NCBI GenBank assembly: GCA_002299795.1
Contig: DBNP01000010.1
Coordinates: 1 to 20,670 of the forward strand
Length of the DNA: 20,670 bases
Direction of reading: 5' to 3'
From: Candidatus Saccharibacteria bacterium UBA669
GTDB lineage: Bacteria > Patescibacteriota > Saccharimonadia > Saccharimonadales > Saccharimonadaceae
The translations under genes and the position numbers were made by a program. The notes under the pieces were generated by a model. That model ran no database searches and was not told where the DNA came from. It saw only the letters and a list, made by a program, of their open reading frames with translations. Shown piece after piece: positions 1 through 8,124 of the stretch (the first letter of the stretch is position 1; each line of letters begins with the position of its first letter).

Positions 1-516
1 CGTCCCTTTGAGATTATGGCCATTAACCCCGTGGGGAATATCCGGTCTGTGGTAAAAACAATTGCGGCAGATGGTGATAACTATGGTGACGCAAAGATGC
101 GTCGGCCAAGCTCGGTGGTGTTCCGTCGGGCGACAGACACTAACCAGGCGACCTACTATGAATACCTGAACGGTAACATTGCGACAATCGGCATGGAAAC
201 GGCGGACTTTTATGCCGACCATCCAACATACCAAATGTCACCAAGTGGCGAGCGCGTGCTGTGGCAAGAGTCGCGCGACGGTAAAAATGTGCTATTTGTT
301 GCCGACAAAAACCTGGCTGGCGGTAGTCAGATAAGTGTTGGCGACTATGCGACCTATGGTTGGGCCGGCGAGGACTATGTGCTTTATAGCAAGAATCGTA
401 GCGAGCTTTATATCGCACCGGCTGGATCAGAACTGAACGGGGCTCACAAGATTAGCGACTACCACAAGGCGACGGTCTATCCTGGCTATGGCTGGGGCTC
501 GGGTGGTGCTAGCTAG
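1..516 (+). CDS. C-terminal part of a beta-propeller-like (TolB/WD40-like) protein, 5' partial
   Basis: The frame is open from the first base, so the start lies outside the window; the ATG at 16 is only an internal methionine. The visible 171 residues contain beta-strand-rich blade-like units such as YQMSPSGERVLWQESRDGK followed by NVLFVADKNLAGG, the 'SPDGxxIxF' type of pattern seen in TolB-like and WD40-like propellers. The end is short and glycine-rich (GYGWGSGGAS). Such propellers usually bind a partner or ligand and have no catalytic motif. It converges with the glycosyltransferase on the other strand and the two stops overlap by 8 bp. The family assignment rests on pattern only; the N-terminal domains, which would decide location and role, are not visible. 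Confidence 0.6.
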   Translation, partial: RPFEIMAINPVGNIRSVVKTIAADGDNYGDAKMRRPSSVVFRRATDTNQATYYEYLNGNIATIGMETADFYADHPTYQMSPSGERVLWQESRDGKNVLFVADKNLAGGSQISVGDYATYGWAGEDYVLYSKNRSELYIAPAGSELNGAHKISDYHKATVYPGYGWGSGGAS

Positions 517-1630
517 CAATTTGATCAGCCACGATTTTTCGTAGCTTTGTGATGAATAGTGATTTATCGAATCGTCGTGCAGTGCGGTTGAGTTTACTCG
601 GGAAAAACTGCAGCTGTTCGGCCCGCTTGATGGCCTGCGTGACCGAGCCAACTGATTGTTTATCGAACAGCACACCAGTTTCACCGTTAGTTACGATATC
701 GAGAGTGCCGGCACGGCCTAGCGCAATGACGGGCGTACCGGCGGCGAGTGCCTCTACCTGAACGATGCCAAAATCTTCCTCGGCAGCATAAATGAATCCT
801 CTGGCGGTGTTCAGCGCTGTATCGACTGCGGCGTCGGATGCATCACCAAAGCGATCAGTACAAAATATGATAGACGGGCCGGCCATGTTAGCAAGCTTTT
901 GATGGGCTGGACCATTGCCAAATACATATAGTGGAATGCCGAGCTTTGTGCAAGCACTCACTACCAGGTCATAGCGCTTGTAGGGCAGCTGGCGGCCAAT
1001 CGTGACGTAGTGATTACCGCGTTGGCGCGCGGGCGCAAACCGTTTGGTATCTACGGGTGGGTGGACGACCATACTTTTTCGGTTGTAATATTGGCCAATA
1101 CGTCTTTGAGTCTCTGATGAATTCGCGAGGTACACATCGACACGCTTTGCTGCGGCAAGGTCTAGCGTGCGCTGGCGTGGCACCATGAGCGGCATGAGGG
1201 TACGAATCAGTGGATTTAGTTTACCGAACCCTGGGTCACGACGGTATTCATCGTAGTGGCTCCAGTAGTATCGCGGGGGCGTATGGCAGTAGGCGATGAC
1301 TACCTGGTCGGGCCGTGACTTTGTAATCTGATGTCCGTGGAGGTAGGTGCTTGCAATGATGATGTCAAACTCTGACAGATCAAGCTTTTTCATCGCGCTC
1401 ACCGCCATAGTAGGGAAAAGTTTGTGGTACCCACGAAGTTTTTTTGGTAGTTTCTGTAACCGAGATGTACGCACATCGAGCTTGGCAAATGCCGGTACTT
1501 TGTCGGGGTTGTACAGTGCTGTGTAGATGGGCGCATCAGGAAAGGCCTCATGCATTGCCAGTACGACATTCTCAGCACCACCCATGACGGTGAGGAAATC
1601 GCAGACGATAGCAATACGTGGCTTGACCAT
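509..1630 (-). CDS. Glycosyltransferase family 4 (GT-B fold)
   Basis: A full-length 373-aa retaining glycosyltransferase of the GT4 group, which moves a sugar from a nucleotide-sugar donor to a growing glycan or lipid-linked acceptor on the cytoplasmic side. Seen directly: the N-terminal GGAEN loop (residues 17-21), the conserved YCHTPPRYYW block (114-123), donor-phosphate residues R213 and K218 in GRQLPYKRYD, and the E-x7-E motif EDFGIVQVE (285-293). The block at 114-123 resembles the YCHTPMRYxW block of mannosyltransferase-like GT4 proteins, but the sugar cannot be fixed from sequence. No membrane segment is seen. It is transcribed singly from a promoter next to its ATG, and lies near a sugar-phosphate transferase and an O-antigen ligase-like gene, consistent with one surface-glycan pathway. 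Confidence 0.9.
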   Translation of the reverse strand: MVKPRIAIVCDFLTVMGGAENVVLAMHEAFPDAPIYTALYNPDKVPAFAKLDVRTSRLQKLPKKLRGYHKLFPTMAVSAMKKLDLSEFDIIIASTYLHGHQITKSRPDQVVIAYCHTPPRYYWSHYDEYRRDPGFGKLNPLIRTLMPLMVPRQRTLDLAAAKRVDVYLANSSETQRRIGQYYNRKSMVVHPPVDTKRFAPARQRGNHYVTIGRQLPYKRYDLVVSACTKLGIPLYVFGNGPAHQKLANMAGPSIIFCTDRFGDASDAAVDTALNTARGFIYAAEEDFGIVQVEALAAGTPVIALGRAGTLDIVTNGETGVLFDKQSVGSVTQAIKRAEQLQFFPSKLNRTARRFDKSLFITKLRKIVADQIAS

Positions 1631-1639
1631 ATACCCACT

Positions 1640-1668
1640 AGTATAGACCGTGTATTGACTACGGCCAA
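1640..1668 (-). promoter_or_regulatory. Promoter of the GT4 gene, near-leaderless
   Basis: On the minus strand a -35 TTGGCC (1663-1668) and a -10 TATACT (1640-1645) are separated by exactly 17 bases. Only 9 bases lie between the -10 and the ATG at 1630, so transcription should begin at or a few bases before the start codon. No Shine-Dalgarno sequence fits in that space. Confidence 0.65.
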
Positions 1669-1699
1669 GCTAGACCCCACTTGTACAGGTCACTTATGC

Positions 1700-1728
1700 T
1701 TCACAATTCAACTTGTAAGATGTACAAT
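1700..1728 (+). promoter_or_regulatory. Promoter of the 77-aa gene, near-leaderless
   Basis: A -35 TTCACA (1700-1705), a 17-base spacer and a -10 TACAAT (1723-1728) precede the ATG at 1739 by 10 bases. It is divergent from the GT4 promoter, with 31 bases between the two -35 boxes. Confidence 0.65.
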
Positions 1729-1738
1729 AGGCTCAACG

Positions 1739-1972
1739 ATGAATATATACTTTGAGAAGTCACTGAAGAGTGATTTTATGAAGGCCCAAGGACTGGTGTC
1801 TGATAGTGATGGTTATGTTGTTGATACCACAACTAAAAAGCGGATTCGCGACAACAGCGGTAAGATTATAAAAGTTAAGAGTTTTGGCGGGGTGAGGAAA
1901 GGTTCGAGGATTTTTCTTACTGAGAATGTCCAGACCGTAGTTGAAGAGGCCAGACTTAATCAGGCACAGTAG
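1739..1972 (+). CDS. Small protein of unknown function, 77 aa
   Basis: I do not recognise this protein. The start at 1739 is chosen because a good promoter ends 10 bases before it; the open frame runs back to 1550 but that extension overlaps the GT4 gene on the other strand and lies upstream of the promoter. The product is charged and soluble, with a central basic patch (TTKKRIRDNSGKIIKVKSFG) and an acidic-to-helical end. There is no signal peptide, membrane segment or cysteine. Its stop TAG shares one base with the GTG start of the next gene (TAGTG), so the two are almost certainly co-transcribed and translationally coupled. Function is not inferable. Confidence 0.65.
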   Translation: MNIYFEKSLKSDFMKAQGLVSDSDGYVVDTTTKKRIRDNSGKIIKVKSFGGVRKGSRIFLTENVQTVVEEARLNQAQ

Positions 1973-2817
1973 TGGCCGGTACTCTTGAGGCGCTTAAAAG
2001 CATCATTAGAAGTGTGCGTGATGATTTTCAGTATGATGATAGCCTGGTCACCGATGATCCAGATGTTCATATTCTCGACCAAATTCACTCCCAGCCCGTG
2101 ATCGCCGAAGGTTCTGTGGTAAAGATCTATGCAAAACATCCTGACGGCAAGTTGATTAGTGAGCAGATTTACCTACAGAGAGATCAGCTTCAGAAAAAAG
2201 GCGACAGGAGCATTGAGCTAGACTTTCAGGATGCTATTGCAGCCACTGGTGATGCCTTCAAGAATAACAGAACGGCACTTGATGAGAATGATGCTCTGCT
2301 CGACAGATTTGAAGCATTCATACCAGAGAAAGATATCGAGATTATCCGTGATGCGCTGCTGATTCGTACCCTATTTCGGCAGCATAAGAATATCGCACCC
2401 TTGAAGCAGATGATGAGTGAGCAGTATCTATCGCGTGGTACCAATATATGTAATCTTATCTCAAGCAATTATTACGAAAGCTATATCGAACCGATGTACC
2501 ACCACATGGTACCCAGCGATGACCCCGTTGCCCGTAGAGAGTTTGATTTGTTTTACGAGGAAGCCGTCACGCAGTTCCCGTTTGCTGTCTTTGTATCGAC
2601 ACGGAGTGACAAAGAGGTCTTAATCAAATCAGTACTACAAAAAATCAGGTACAATAAGCGCTCTGGTCAGCACCAGTTGAATCTACATGGTATTGGCAAG
2701 CAGAACACACGTCTGATAACACAAGTCATCAATGACCCTCGGGTTACTTTGTACTACAGCGCTGATCCTGACGTCATTGGGTCAGACGGTACGACATTCG
2801 TACGGATATACTTTTAG
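1972..2817 (+). CDS. Conserved-looking protein of unknown function, 281 aa
   Basis: Not recognised. The GTG start overlaps the stop of the 77-aa gene by one base, and no Shine-Dalgarno is seen, which suggests termination-reinitiation. The protein is soluble, without signal peptide or membrane helices. Its N-terminal half is acidic with a helical stretch (about 90-175) and its C-terminal half is more basic and beta-rich (FAVFVSTRSDKEVLI, then the LNLHGIGKQNTRL region). No catalytic motif stands out. It ends convergently with the small membrane protein gene, overlapping it by 4 bp. The two-gene unit is inserted between minus-strand glycan genes and may be a separate functional module. Confidence 0.7.
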   Translation: MAGTLEALKSIIRSVRDDFQYDDSLVTDDPDVHILDQIHSQPVIAEGSVVKIYAKHPDGKLISEQIYLQRDQLQKKGDRSIELDFQDAIAATGDAFKNNRTALDENDALLDRFEAFIPEKDIEIIRDALLIRTLFRQHKNIAPLKQMMSEQYLSRGTNICNLISSNYYESYIEPMYHHMVPSDDPVARREFDLFYEEAVTQFPFAVFVSTRSDKEVLIKSVLQKIRYNKRSGQHQLNLHGIGKQNTRLITQVINDPRVTLYYSADPDVIGSDGTTFVRIYF

Positions 2818-3251
2818 ACTAGTTTCTTGCGGATCGCGAAAGGTATGGCAATCAGGGCGAGCGGTACGGCTACTACCATGACGATGCACGCAAGAGTAAG
2901 AAAATCATGAAATGACATATGCGTGTAGTATGCGATGGCTGTGATAATACTGGAAATAATGAGGTTCGTCGCACAGGCGATGATGAGGGCCGCTACAACG
3001 CCACTCTCTTTCTTTGATTCACTCACATTGACTGAATATTTAGACACCAGCACAAGAAGGGCGGGAAGTGATAATACAAGGGAATAGGAAGCTGAGAGGA
3101 AAATAATCTTTAACACATCTAGCTCTTTTAGGGCAGATGGGAAAAACAACAGAACTACCTCGATGCCTGGCGCGATGAGAAAGAAAAACAACAACAACGA
3201 AAAGGCGTGGTTGTCATTGAGACGCGAGAGGTCGCTGACAAAGCTGGACAT
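2814..3251 (-). CDS. Small integral membrane protein, 145 aa, unknown role
   Basis: Four hydrophobic segments are visible, roughly at residues 17-38, 47-70, 85-108 and 115-139, with a short charged N-terminus and a basic end (RKKLV) that places the C-terminus on the cytoplasmic side by the positive-inside rule. No family motif is recognised. Its ATG lies 3 bases after the stop of the sugar-phosphate transferase, so it should be the second gene of that transcript. A GGAG about 11 bases upstream is a poor ribosome site. Position suggests an accessory membrane role in the glycan pathway, but this is inference from context only. Confidence 0.7.
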   Translation of the reverse strand: MSSFVSDLSRLNDNHAFSLLLFFFLIAPGIEVVLLFFPSALKELDVLKIIFLSASYSLVLSLPALLVLVSKYSVNVSESKKESGVVAALIIACATNLIISSIITAIAYYTHMSFHDFLTLACIVMVVAVPLALIAIPFAIRKKLV

Positions 3252-3254
3252 GGG

Positions 3255-4691
3255 CTACTTGGCTCCTGTCTTGCGCAGTACCACACCAATTGTTTTGAAG
3301 AGAATGCGTAGGTCGAGCCAGAAGCTCCAGTTCTGGGCGTAGTAGAGCTCCAGTTCGATACGCTCATCAAAGCTGAGCTCGCTGCGTCCGCTCACTTGCC
3401 AGAGGCCAGTCACGCCACTTTTCACACTATGGAGCAACGCGGTGCGACTTTTGCTGAAGTTAACTTCCTGAGGGAGAATGGGTCGTGGGCCAACTAGGCT
3501 GAGGTCACCACGGATGACATTAAGAATCTGCGGTAGTTCGTCGAGCGATGTCTCACGCAGGAATTTACCAAGGCGCGTGATGCGCGGATCGTTGACGACT
3601 TTGTGGTTCTTGCGATACTCGGCAGCAAGGTCCGGGCGTTCCATGGCCTCAAATTCGAGACTCGCATCCTTTTTACCGTACTCGGCGCCCATGGTGCGGA
3701 ATTTAACAAGGCGTACTGGCTTACTAAATTGACTCAGGCGTTTACTGACATAGAACACAGGGCCTGGTGCAAAAATCTTTTGCAGTACAGCGATGACGAG
3801 GAGTACGGGGCCAATGGGTATCAGTAAGATAACCGAGACTACCATGTCGAAAACCCGCTTGACGATCGCCCCCCAACCAGTAAGTGGTGTCTGGCTGACA
3901 GTAATCATTGGGTAGCCAAGAAACACATCGACAGTGTTTTTGCCGGTATAAAACTCTGGCTCACCAGGTATGAAGTTGTACTGAATGTGGTTGATCTGTG
4001 CCGCCCCAAGTATTTTGTGATTACGGTCTTCGCTATCGTAGAGGTCGGTTTGAATAATGGTATCGATATGCATACGATTGATGCTTTTGATAGCATCTTC
4101 GACATTACTGTAGTGCCGAGCGCCGATCTCAACAGGAAGTAGGCGCGCTGGCCCGGCCATGGCAACCACTTGATAGCCGGAACGTGACGTGGAGCTGAGG
4201 TTACGGATAATGTCGCGGGTGGCCGCCGAGTTGCCAATCACCAGCACGCGGTTGACGCCGCGGCCGTAGCGGTATAGTTCGGCGCGGGTGATGCGTACGA
4301 TTTCGCGGGCCAGGATGATGGTAAAGATAGAGCCCCCTAGCACGTACCAGGCAACCAGTCGCGCGGGGAATATGTGGACATCTGTGGCATATTCCCAGCC
4401 GATGACAAGCAAGACGCCAATGAATGAGCCTAGCGCCACGCGCCCCCATTCGACAAGTCGACGATTGTACACGCCGGCGCTATAGAGGCCTAGATTGGCA
4501 AAGATAAAAATCCACACCGGAGCAACCGCCAAAAACCCACGAATATAGTCCCATTTGTAGACGGGGTAGAGTAAATCGCGGTGGTCGAGCTGAGTGCGAA
4601 TGTAGTATGCCGCAAAGAACACGGCGGCAAGGATAAAGAGATCGATGGCAAGTAGTAGGAGACTATAGAATTTGGTGTGCTTTGAGGGCAT
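3255..4691 (-). CDS. Undecaprenyl-phosphate sugar-1-phosphate transferase (polyprenyl glycosylphosphotransferase, WbaP/WcaJ type)
   Basis: This 478-aa protein should transfer a sugar-1-phosphate from a UDP-sugar to the polyprenyl-phosphate carrier, the first membrane step of exopolysaccharide or O-antigen-like glycan assembly. The layout is the standard long form: several membrane helices in residues 8-130, a Rossmann-like middle domain (about 145-265, beginning VLVIGNS), then the catalytic Bac_transf domain from KRVFD (278-282). Key pieces seen: a membrane re-entrant segment (283-305), KFRTM (330-334), the catalytic Asp-Glu pair in SLDELPQ (D384, E385), GPRP (401-404) and SGVTGLWQVSGR (425-436). 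It has the length usual for the family and looks intact. The sugar cannot be predicted. Confidence 0.93.
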   Translation of the reverse strand: MPSKHTKFYSLLLLAIDLFILAAVFFAAYYIRTQLDHRDLLYPVYKWDYIRGFLAVAPVWIFIFANLGLYSAGVYNRRLVEWGRVALGSFIGVLLVIGWEYATDVHIFPARLVAWYVLGGSIFTIILAREIVRITRAELYRYGRGVNRVLVIGNSAATRDIIRNLSSTSRSGYQVVAMAGPARLLPVEIGARHYSNVEDAIKSINRMHIDTIIQTDLYDSEDRNHKILGAAQINHIQYNFIPGEPEFYTGKNTVDVFLGYPMITVSQTPLTGWGAIVKRVFDMVVSVILLIPIGPVLLVIAVLQKIFAPGPVFYVSKRLSQFSKPVRLVKFRTMGAEYGKKDASLEFEAMERPDLAAEYRKNHKVVNDPRITRLGKFLRETSLDELPQILNVIRGDLSLVGPRPILPQEVNFSKSRTALLHSVKSGVTGLWQVSGRSELSFDERIELELYYAQNWSFWLDLRILFKTIGVVLRKTGAK

Positions 4692-4702
4692 GGTATGCGG
4701 AT

Positions 4703-4708
4703 ATTATA
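4703..4708 (-). promoter_or_regulatory. -10 box of the sugar-phosphate transferase gene
   Basis: TATAAT on the minus strand, 11 bases before the ATG at 4691, in the 53-base gap after the RCC1 gene. No good -35 is present at 16-18 bases. The transcript would have an extremely short leader. Confidence 0.5.
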
Positions 4709-4744
4709 CCATCAATCCACGGATACAACGAGACGACAGGTGTG

Positions 4745-6694
4745 TTACTTACGGGAGTGCGGTAGTAGCCGCCTGATGACAATGATAGTCAGGATGACAA
4801 CAAAGCCTATTGTAGATGCCAGCAGCCAGCTGTGTGGCTGCCCTGTCGAGGCAAGTGTGGTGCCGCCCGGGGCTGGCGCAACAACCAGGGTATAGGGAGT
4901 GCTTGCCCCCGTCCCATTCGTTGCTATTATGTTGGTTGACAATGTGATGGGTGATGGAAGCTGTATGGTCAGTGCAGAGTCGTCAAGAATAGTGAAGCAT
5001 GGGGACACAACAACACTAGGACAGGGGCTTATCGATACGGTAGTCGAGCCGACAGTGAGGCTAGTTGTGCCAGATAGATTCGTACCTACGATAGAGATAG
5101 TGGCGGGGTCAACCAGGGTGGCACCGGTGATTGAAGGAAGGGCGCTTGCGGGCGGTGGAACGTTTCCGAGAACGTACACCGTGTCATCGCTTGAGACTAC
5201 CTCTTGCGGTGTAAATAGTGCCGGAAGTGGGTATTCAAATGGCGAAAGGATATTCGATGTAGTACCATTACCGAGCTGTCCACTCGAGTTTCTACCAAAT
5301 GAGTAGACTTTTCCAGCGGAGCCAACTACTGCAATAGAGCTGTTTCCAGCGGCAACACGGGTTACCGTAGTGCCAATTGGCAACGGGACTTGGATGGGCG
5401 CACCGATACTAGTCATAGAATTTACACCATTTCCTAGTTTGCCAAACGTCTGCGCTCCAGTAGCGTAGAGATCGCCGCTACTCGTGATTGCGTACGCGCC
5501 ACTCTGGTCAGTCACGTAGTCGGTGACAACCACCCCAAGAGGATATGGTGTCTGAATGGGGTTAGGATTGATGGTATTGTTACTACCAATCCCCATCGTG
5601 TCGTAGTAGTTGTCACCTGCAGAAAAAATCTTGCCATCAGTCGTCAGTACTATGGCACTTGCCGCACCCTTTACGATCATCCTATCAACAACCGTACCGC
5701 CCGGAAGTGGGAATGCAACAGGAGTTGATTGATTTGTTGTGTTGCCGATTCCCAGCTGGCCATTGAGGTTGCGTCCTGTGCCATATAGTGTTCCATCGTC
5801 AAGCTTGATATAGGTCGTTGAGGTAGTGTAGGAATAAATATCGGCAGCCGTTCGACCTCCGGGTAGTATGACGGTCGCAGGAGTTGGCTGCCAGGTGCCA
5901 GTGGTCCCAGTACCGAGCTGACCGTAGGTGTTGCTGCCGGCAACATAGAGTATATCGTCGCTCCCAAGCACAAATAGCCCAGAACCGGTTAGCCATGTTT
6001 TGATAGCGGCGACGCCGCCTGGTAGCGGGAATTGCTGTGGCGTAGAGACACTACCGCCACTGATACCGGTGCCAAAAAGCGATGCACCATTGCCAGCACC
6101 AAATACACGGCCATCTGTTGTGGTAATTACAACTGCACTATTATTCGATATCACACTGCTCGCGACTGCGCCGACAGGTAGTGGCCACAACTGCGGTGTT
6201 AGCACATCATTGGTCGTGCCGTCGCCGGCGTTGCCAGAGTAGTTGTAGCCTGTCATATAGACATCGCCGGTGGACGATAGTAGATAGTAGCTACCATTAT
6301 CACCAAGGATGTCGGAAATGACCGTGCCGGGAGGTAGTATCATCTGGACTGGTGTTGCCGTGTCGTTGGTGGTGCCATCGCCGAGCTGGCCGTATGCATT
6401 CCAGCCGACTCCAAACACTCGTCCATCAGTTGTGAGGAACACGGCTTCAGAACCACCAATGCCGTAGAGAAATTCTTTGACGACCGCACCACTTGGAAGC
6501 GTAAAGTTGACGGGCGATGAACGATCGGTGTAGGTGCCGTCACTCAGCATGCCAGCCCAGTTACTACCAGAGCCGACGACCGTGTTCGCACTCAGCGCAA
6601 GCACTGCTGGGCCATATAGTATAGCCATAGAAAATATCGATACAGCACTCAGTGCCAGTAGTCGGGATGTGCGCATATTAGTTTTTTTACCCAT
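4745..6694 (-). CDS. Secreted RCC1-repeat protein with IPT/TIG-like domain and LASTG sorting signal
   Basis: A 649-aa extracytoplasmic protein. An N-terminal signal peptide (residues 7-35, cleavage likely near VLALSA) is followed by about nine RCC1-type repeats spaced 52-54 residues, each with a core like GWNAYGQLGDGTT and GRNSSGQLGNGTT (cores near residues 45, 97, 149, 199, 253, 307, 360, 413, 467), which should close into a beta-propeller. Residues 519-605 look like an IPT/TIG immunoglobulin-fold domain with a cysteine pair (C558, C566). The end is LASTG (614-618), a hydrophobic helix (623-640) and a basic tail (RRLLPHSRK), the layout of a sortase substrate. No sortase lies in the window. 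Start: an AGGTG about 10 bases before the ATG at 6694; M7 is an alternative. Likely an adhesion or surface-binding protein. Confidence 0.88.
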   Translation of the reverse strand: MGKKTNMRTSRLLALSAVSIFSMAILYGPAVLALSANTVVGSGSNWAGMLSDGTYTDRSSPVNFTLPSGAVVKEFLYGIGGSEAVFLTTDGRVFGVGWNAYGQLGDGTTNDTATPVQMILPPGTVISDILGDNGSYYLLSSTGDVYMTGYNYSGNAGDGTTNDVLTPQLWPLPVGAVASSVISNNSAVVITTTDGRVFGAGNGASLFGTGISGGSVSTPQQFPLPGGVAAIKTWLTGSGLFVLGSDDILYVAGSNTYGQLGTGTTGTWQPTPATVILPGGRTAADIYSYTTSTTYIKLDDGTLYGTGRNLNGQLGIGNTTNQSTPVAFPLPGGTVVDRMIVKGAASAIVLTTDGKIFSAGDNYYDTMGIGSNNTINPNPIQTPYPLGVVVTDYVTDQSGAYAITSSGDLYATGAQTFGKLGNGVNSMTSIGAPIQVPLPIGTTVTRVAAGNSSIAVVGSAGKVYSFGRNSSGQLGNGTTSNILSPFEYPLPALFTPQEVVSSDDTVYVLGNVPPPASALPSITGATLVDPATISIVGTNLSGTTSLTVGSTTVSISPCPSVVVSPCFTILDDSALTIQLPSPITLSTNIIATNGTGASTPYTLVVAPAPGGTTLASTGQPHSWLLASTIGFVVILTIIVIRRLLPHSRK

Positions 6695-6723
6695 GTCTAT
6701 TTCACACCTGCTTATGCATTACC

Positions 6724-6729
6724 AGTATA
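6724..6729 (-). promoter_or_regulatory. -10 box of the RCC1-repeat gene
   Basis: TATACT on the minus strand, 29 bases before the ATG at 6694. This gives a leader of about 22 bases that contains an AGGTG ribosome-binding sequence. The -35 region is weak. Confidence 0.45.
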
Positions 6730-6795
6730 GTACCGCATATAGTATGTTTACGCAACAGATCGGTAATAAGAATAGATATCGTGCCCAGTTTTCAG

Positions 6796-6801
6796 TACAA
6801 T
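6796..6801 (+). promoter_or_regulatory. -10 box of the O-antigen ligase-like gene, leaderless start
   Basis: TACAAT followed by 6 bases and the ATG at 6808, so transcription should start at the ATG. This decides against the upstream in-frame GTG at 6781, which would lie upstream of the transcript. No clear -35. Confidence 0.5.
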
Positions 6802-6807
6802 AGCTCT

Positions 6808-8124
6808 ATGAGACACCGACTGTTAGAGTATAGTATCGCCTGGCTGCTACTGGTGGTATTTGGTTTGATTGTGCTCCACGCACCACTGACAGTGTACGTT
6901 GGCACCCAGTGGCCGGCACTCGAGCTTGTAGTCAAAGGCTGGAAAGAAGTCCTCATGGGTCTTGCGGTGATACTACTGATTATAGAGGCATCACGGCTGG
7001 GCAAATGGAAACTGTTTACTCAAGACAGGCTGTTTTGGATAATCGCTGCCTATGCAGCGCTACATCTACTGCTTGTTGCCGTGCTGCCGGGCTCTAGCTT
7101 GGCGGAAGCTGCGGGTATCGCGATCGATCTGCGCTATGTGCTGTATTTTGCGCTCGTGTATGGATTCTTGCGACTATATCCTACCTATGCGAGTTCATTC
7201 TTAAAGGTTGGCGCAATCGGCGCGTGTATTGTGGTTGGGTTCGCCAGCATGCAGCTATTCCTCCCGCGTGATGCTCTACGGGTATTTGGATATGACAGTA
7301 GTACGATTGCGCCGTATTTGACTGTCGATGACAACGAGGCGTATATTCGTCACAACAGTACGCTACGCGGACCGAACCCACTAGGTGCCTATGCGACCAT
7401 CGTGCTTACCGGTGTGATTGCTGCCGGCATGCACTTTGGCAGAACGCTGCGCGACAAACGTATAAAGCTCCTCCATGTATTTCTTGCAGTTGGTAGTATC
7501 GTCGCGCTATGGATTAGCTATTCACGGAGTGCACTGCTTGGTGTGATTGTATCAATCGCGCTGCTAGTCGGCATCTCGGGACGTGTGCGTATTACCAAAA
7601 ATAGCGTGATGATAGCCATGATCATTGCGGTGATGCTGAGTGTTGTGGGTTATATGGCGTGTGATACCAGTTTCATGCAGAATGTTGTTATGCATAACAA
7701 TCCGTCTACGGGCGCGGCGACCGATTCCAATACGGGGCATGCTAATTCGCTAGCCGATGGCATGCGGCTCGCTGTAGCACAGCCATTTGGTGCGGGCGTC
7801 GGTAGCACCGGCTCGGCATCGTTGTTTACCGACAATAGTATTGTGATTGAAAACCAATATCTGCTGATTGCGCATGAGACCGGCTGGCTGGGACTCGGGC
7901 TATTCCTCGCGATTATGACGAACATACTCATGAAACTCTGGCGTCGGCGTAATGATTGGATGGCGAAGGCACTGTGGGCGAGTGGTATTGGCCTCGCGGT
8001 CGTTGGCCTGCTACTCCCCGTGTGGGTAGACGATACGGTGAGTGTTGTGTGGTGGGGGTTGGCCGCCGTAGTAATAGCAAAGGGGAGTGGACATGGAACA
8101 AAGACCAACAAAAAAGCAGCGTGA
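6808..8124 (+). CDS. O-antigen ligase/polymerase-like polytopic membrane protein (Wzy/WaaL superfamily)
   Basis: A 438-aa protein hydrophobic along most of its length, with about ten or more predicted helices and one larger polar loop (about residues 285-345). Family-type features: RGPNPLGAYATIVLTG (about 185-200), WISYSRSALLGV (about 235-246) and the late PFGAGVGSTGSASLF segment, matching the PxGxGxG pattern near the end of O-antigen ligase-like proteins. These proteins use a lipid-linked glycan on the outer face of the membrane, either polymerising repeat units or joining glycan to an acceptor; which one cannot be told. ATG 6808 is preferred over GTG 6781 because of the adjoining -10 box. 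It overlaps the next gene by 32 bp, implying a shared transcript. Confidence 0.85.
   Translation: MRHRLLEYSIAWLLLVVFGLIVLHAPLTVYVGTQWPALELVVKGWKEVLMGLAVILLIIEASRLGKWKLFTQDRLFWIIAAYAALHLLLVAVLPGSSLAEAAGIAIDLRYVLYFALVYGFLRLYPTYASSFLKVGAIGACIVVGFASMQLFLPRDALRVFGYDSSTIAPYLTVDDNEAYIRHNSTLRGPNPLGAYATIVLTGVIAAGMHFGRTLRDKRIKLLHVFLAVGSIVALWISYSRSALLGVIVSIALLVGISGRVRITKNSVMIAMIIAVMLSVVGYMACDTSFMQNVVMHNNPSTGAATDSNTGHANSLADGMRLAVAQPFGAGVGSTGSASLFTDNSIVIENQYLLIAHETGWLGLGLFLAIMTNILMKLWRRRNDWMAKALWASGIGLAVVGLLLPVWVDDTVSVVWWGLAAVVIAKGSGHGTKTNKKAA

Noticed and set aside
1550..1738. N-terminal extension of the 77-aa protein
   Set aside because: It overlaps the GT4 gene on the other strand and lies upstream of a good promoter at 1700-1728; the ATG at 1739 fits better.
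4745..6694. Regular repeats as a CRISPR array
   Set aside because: The period is about 156 bp, the copies are diverged and in frame, and they encode RCC1 repeats.
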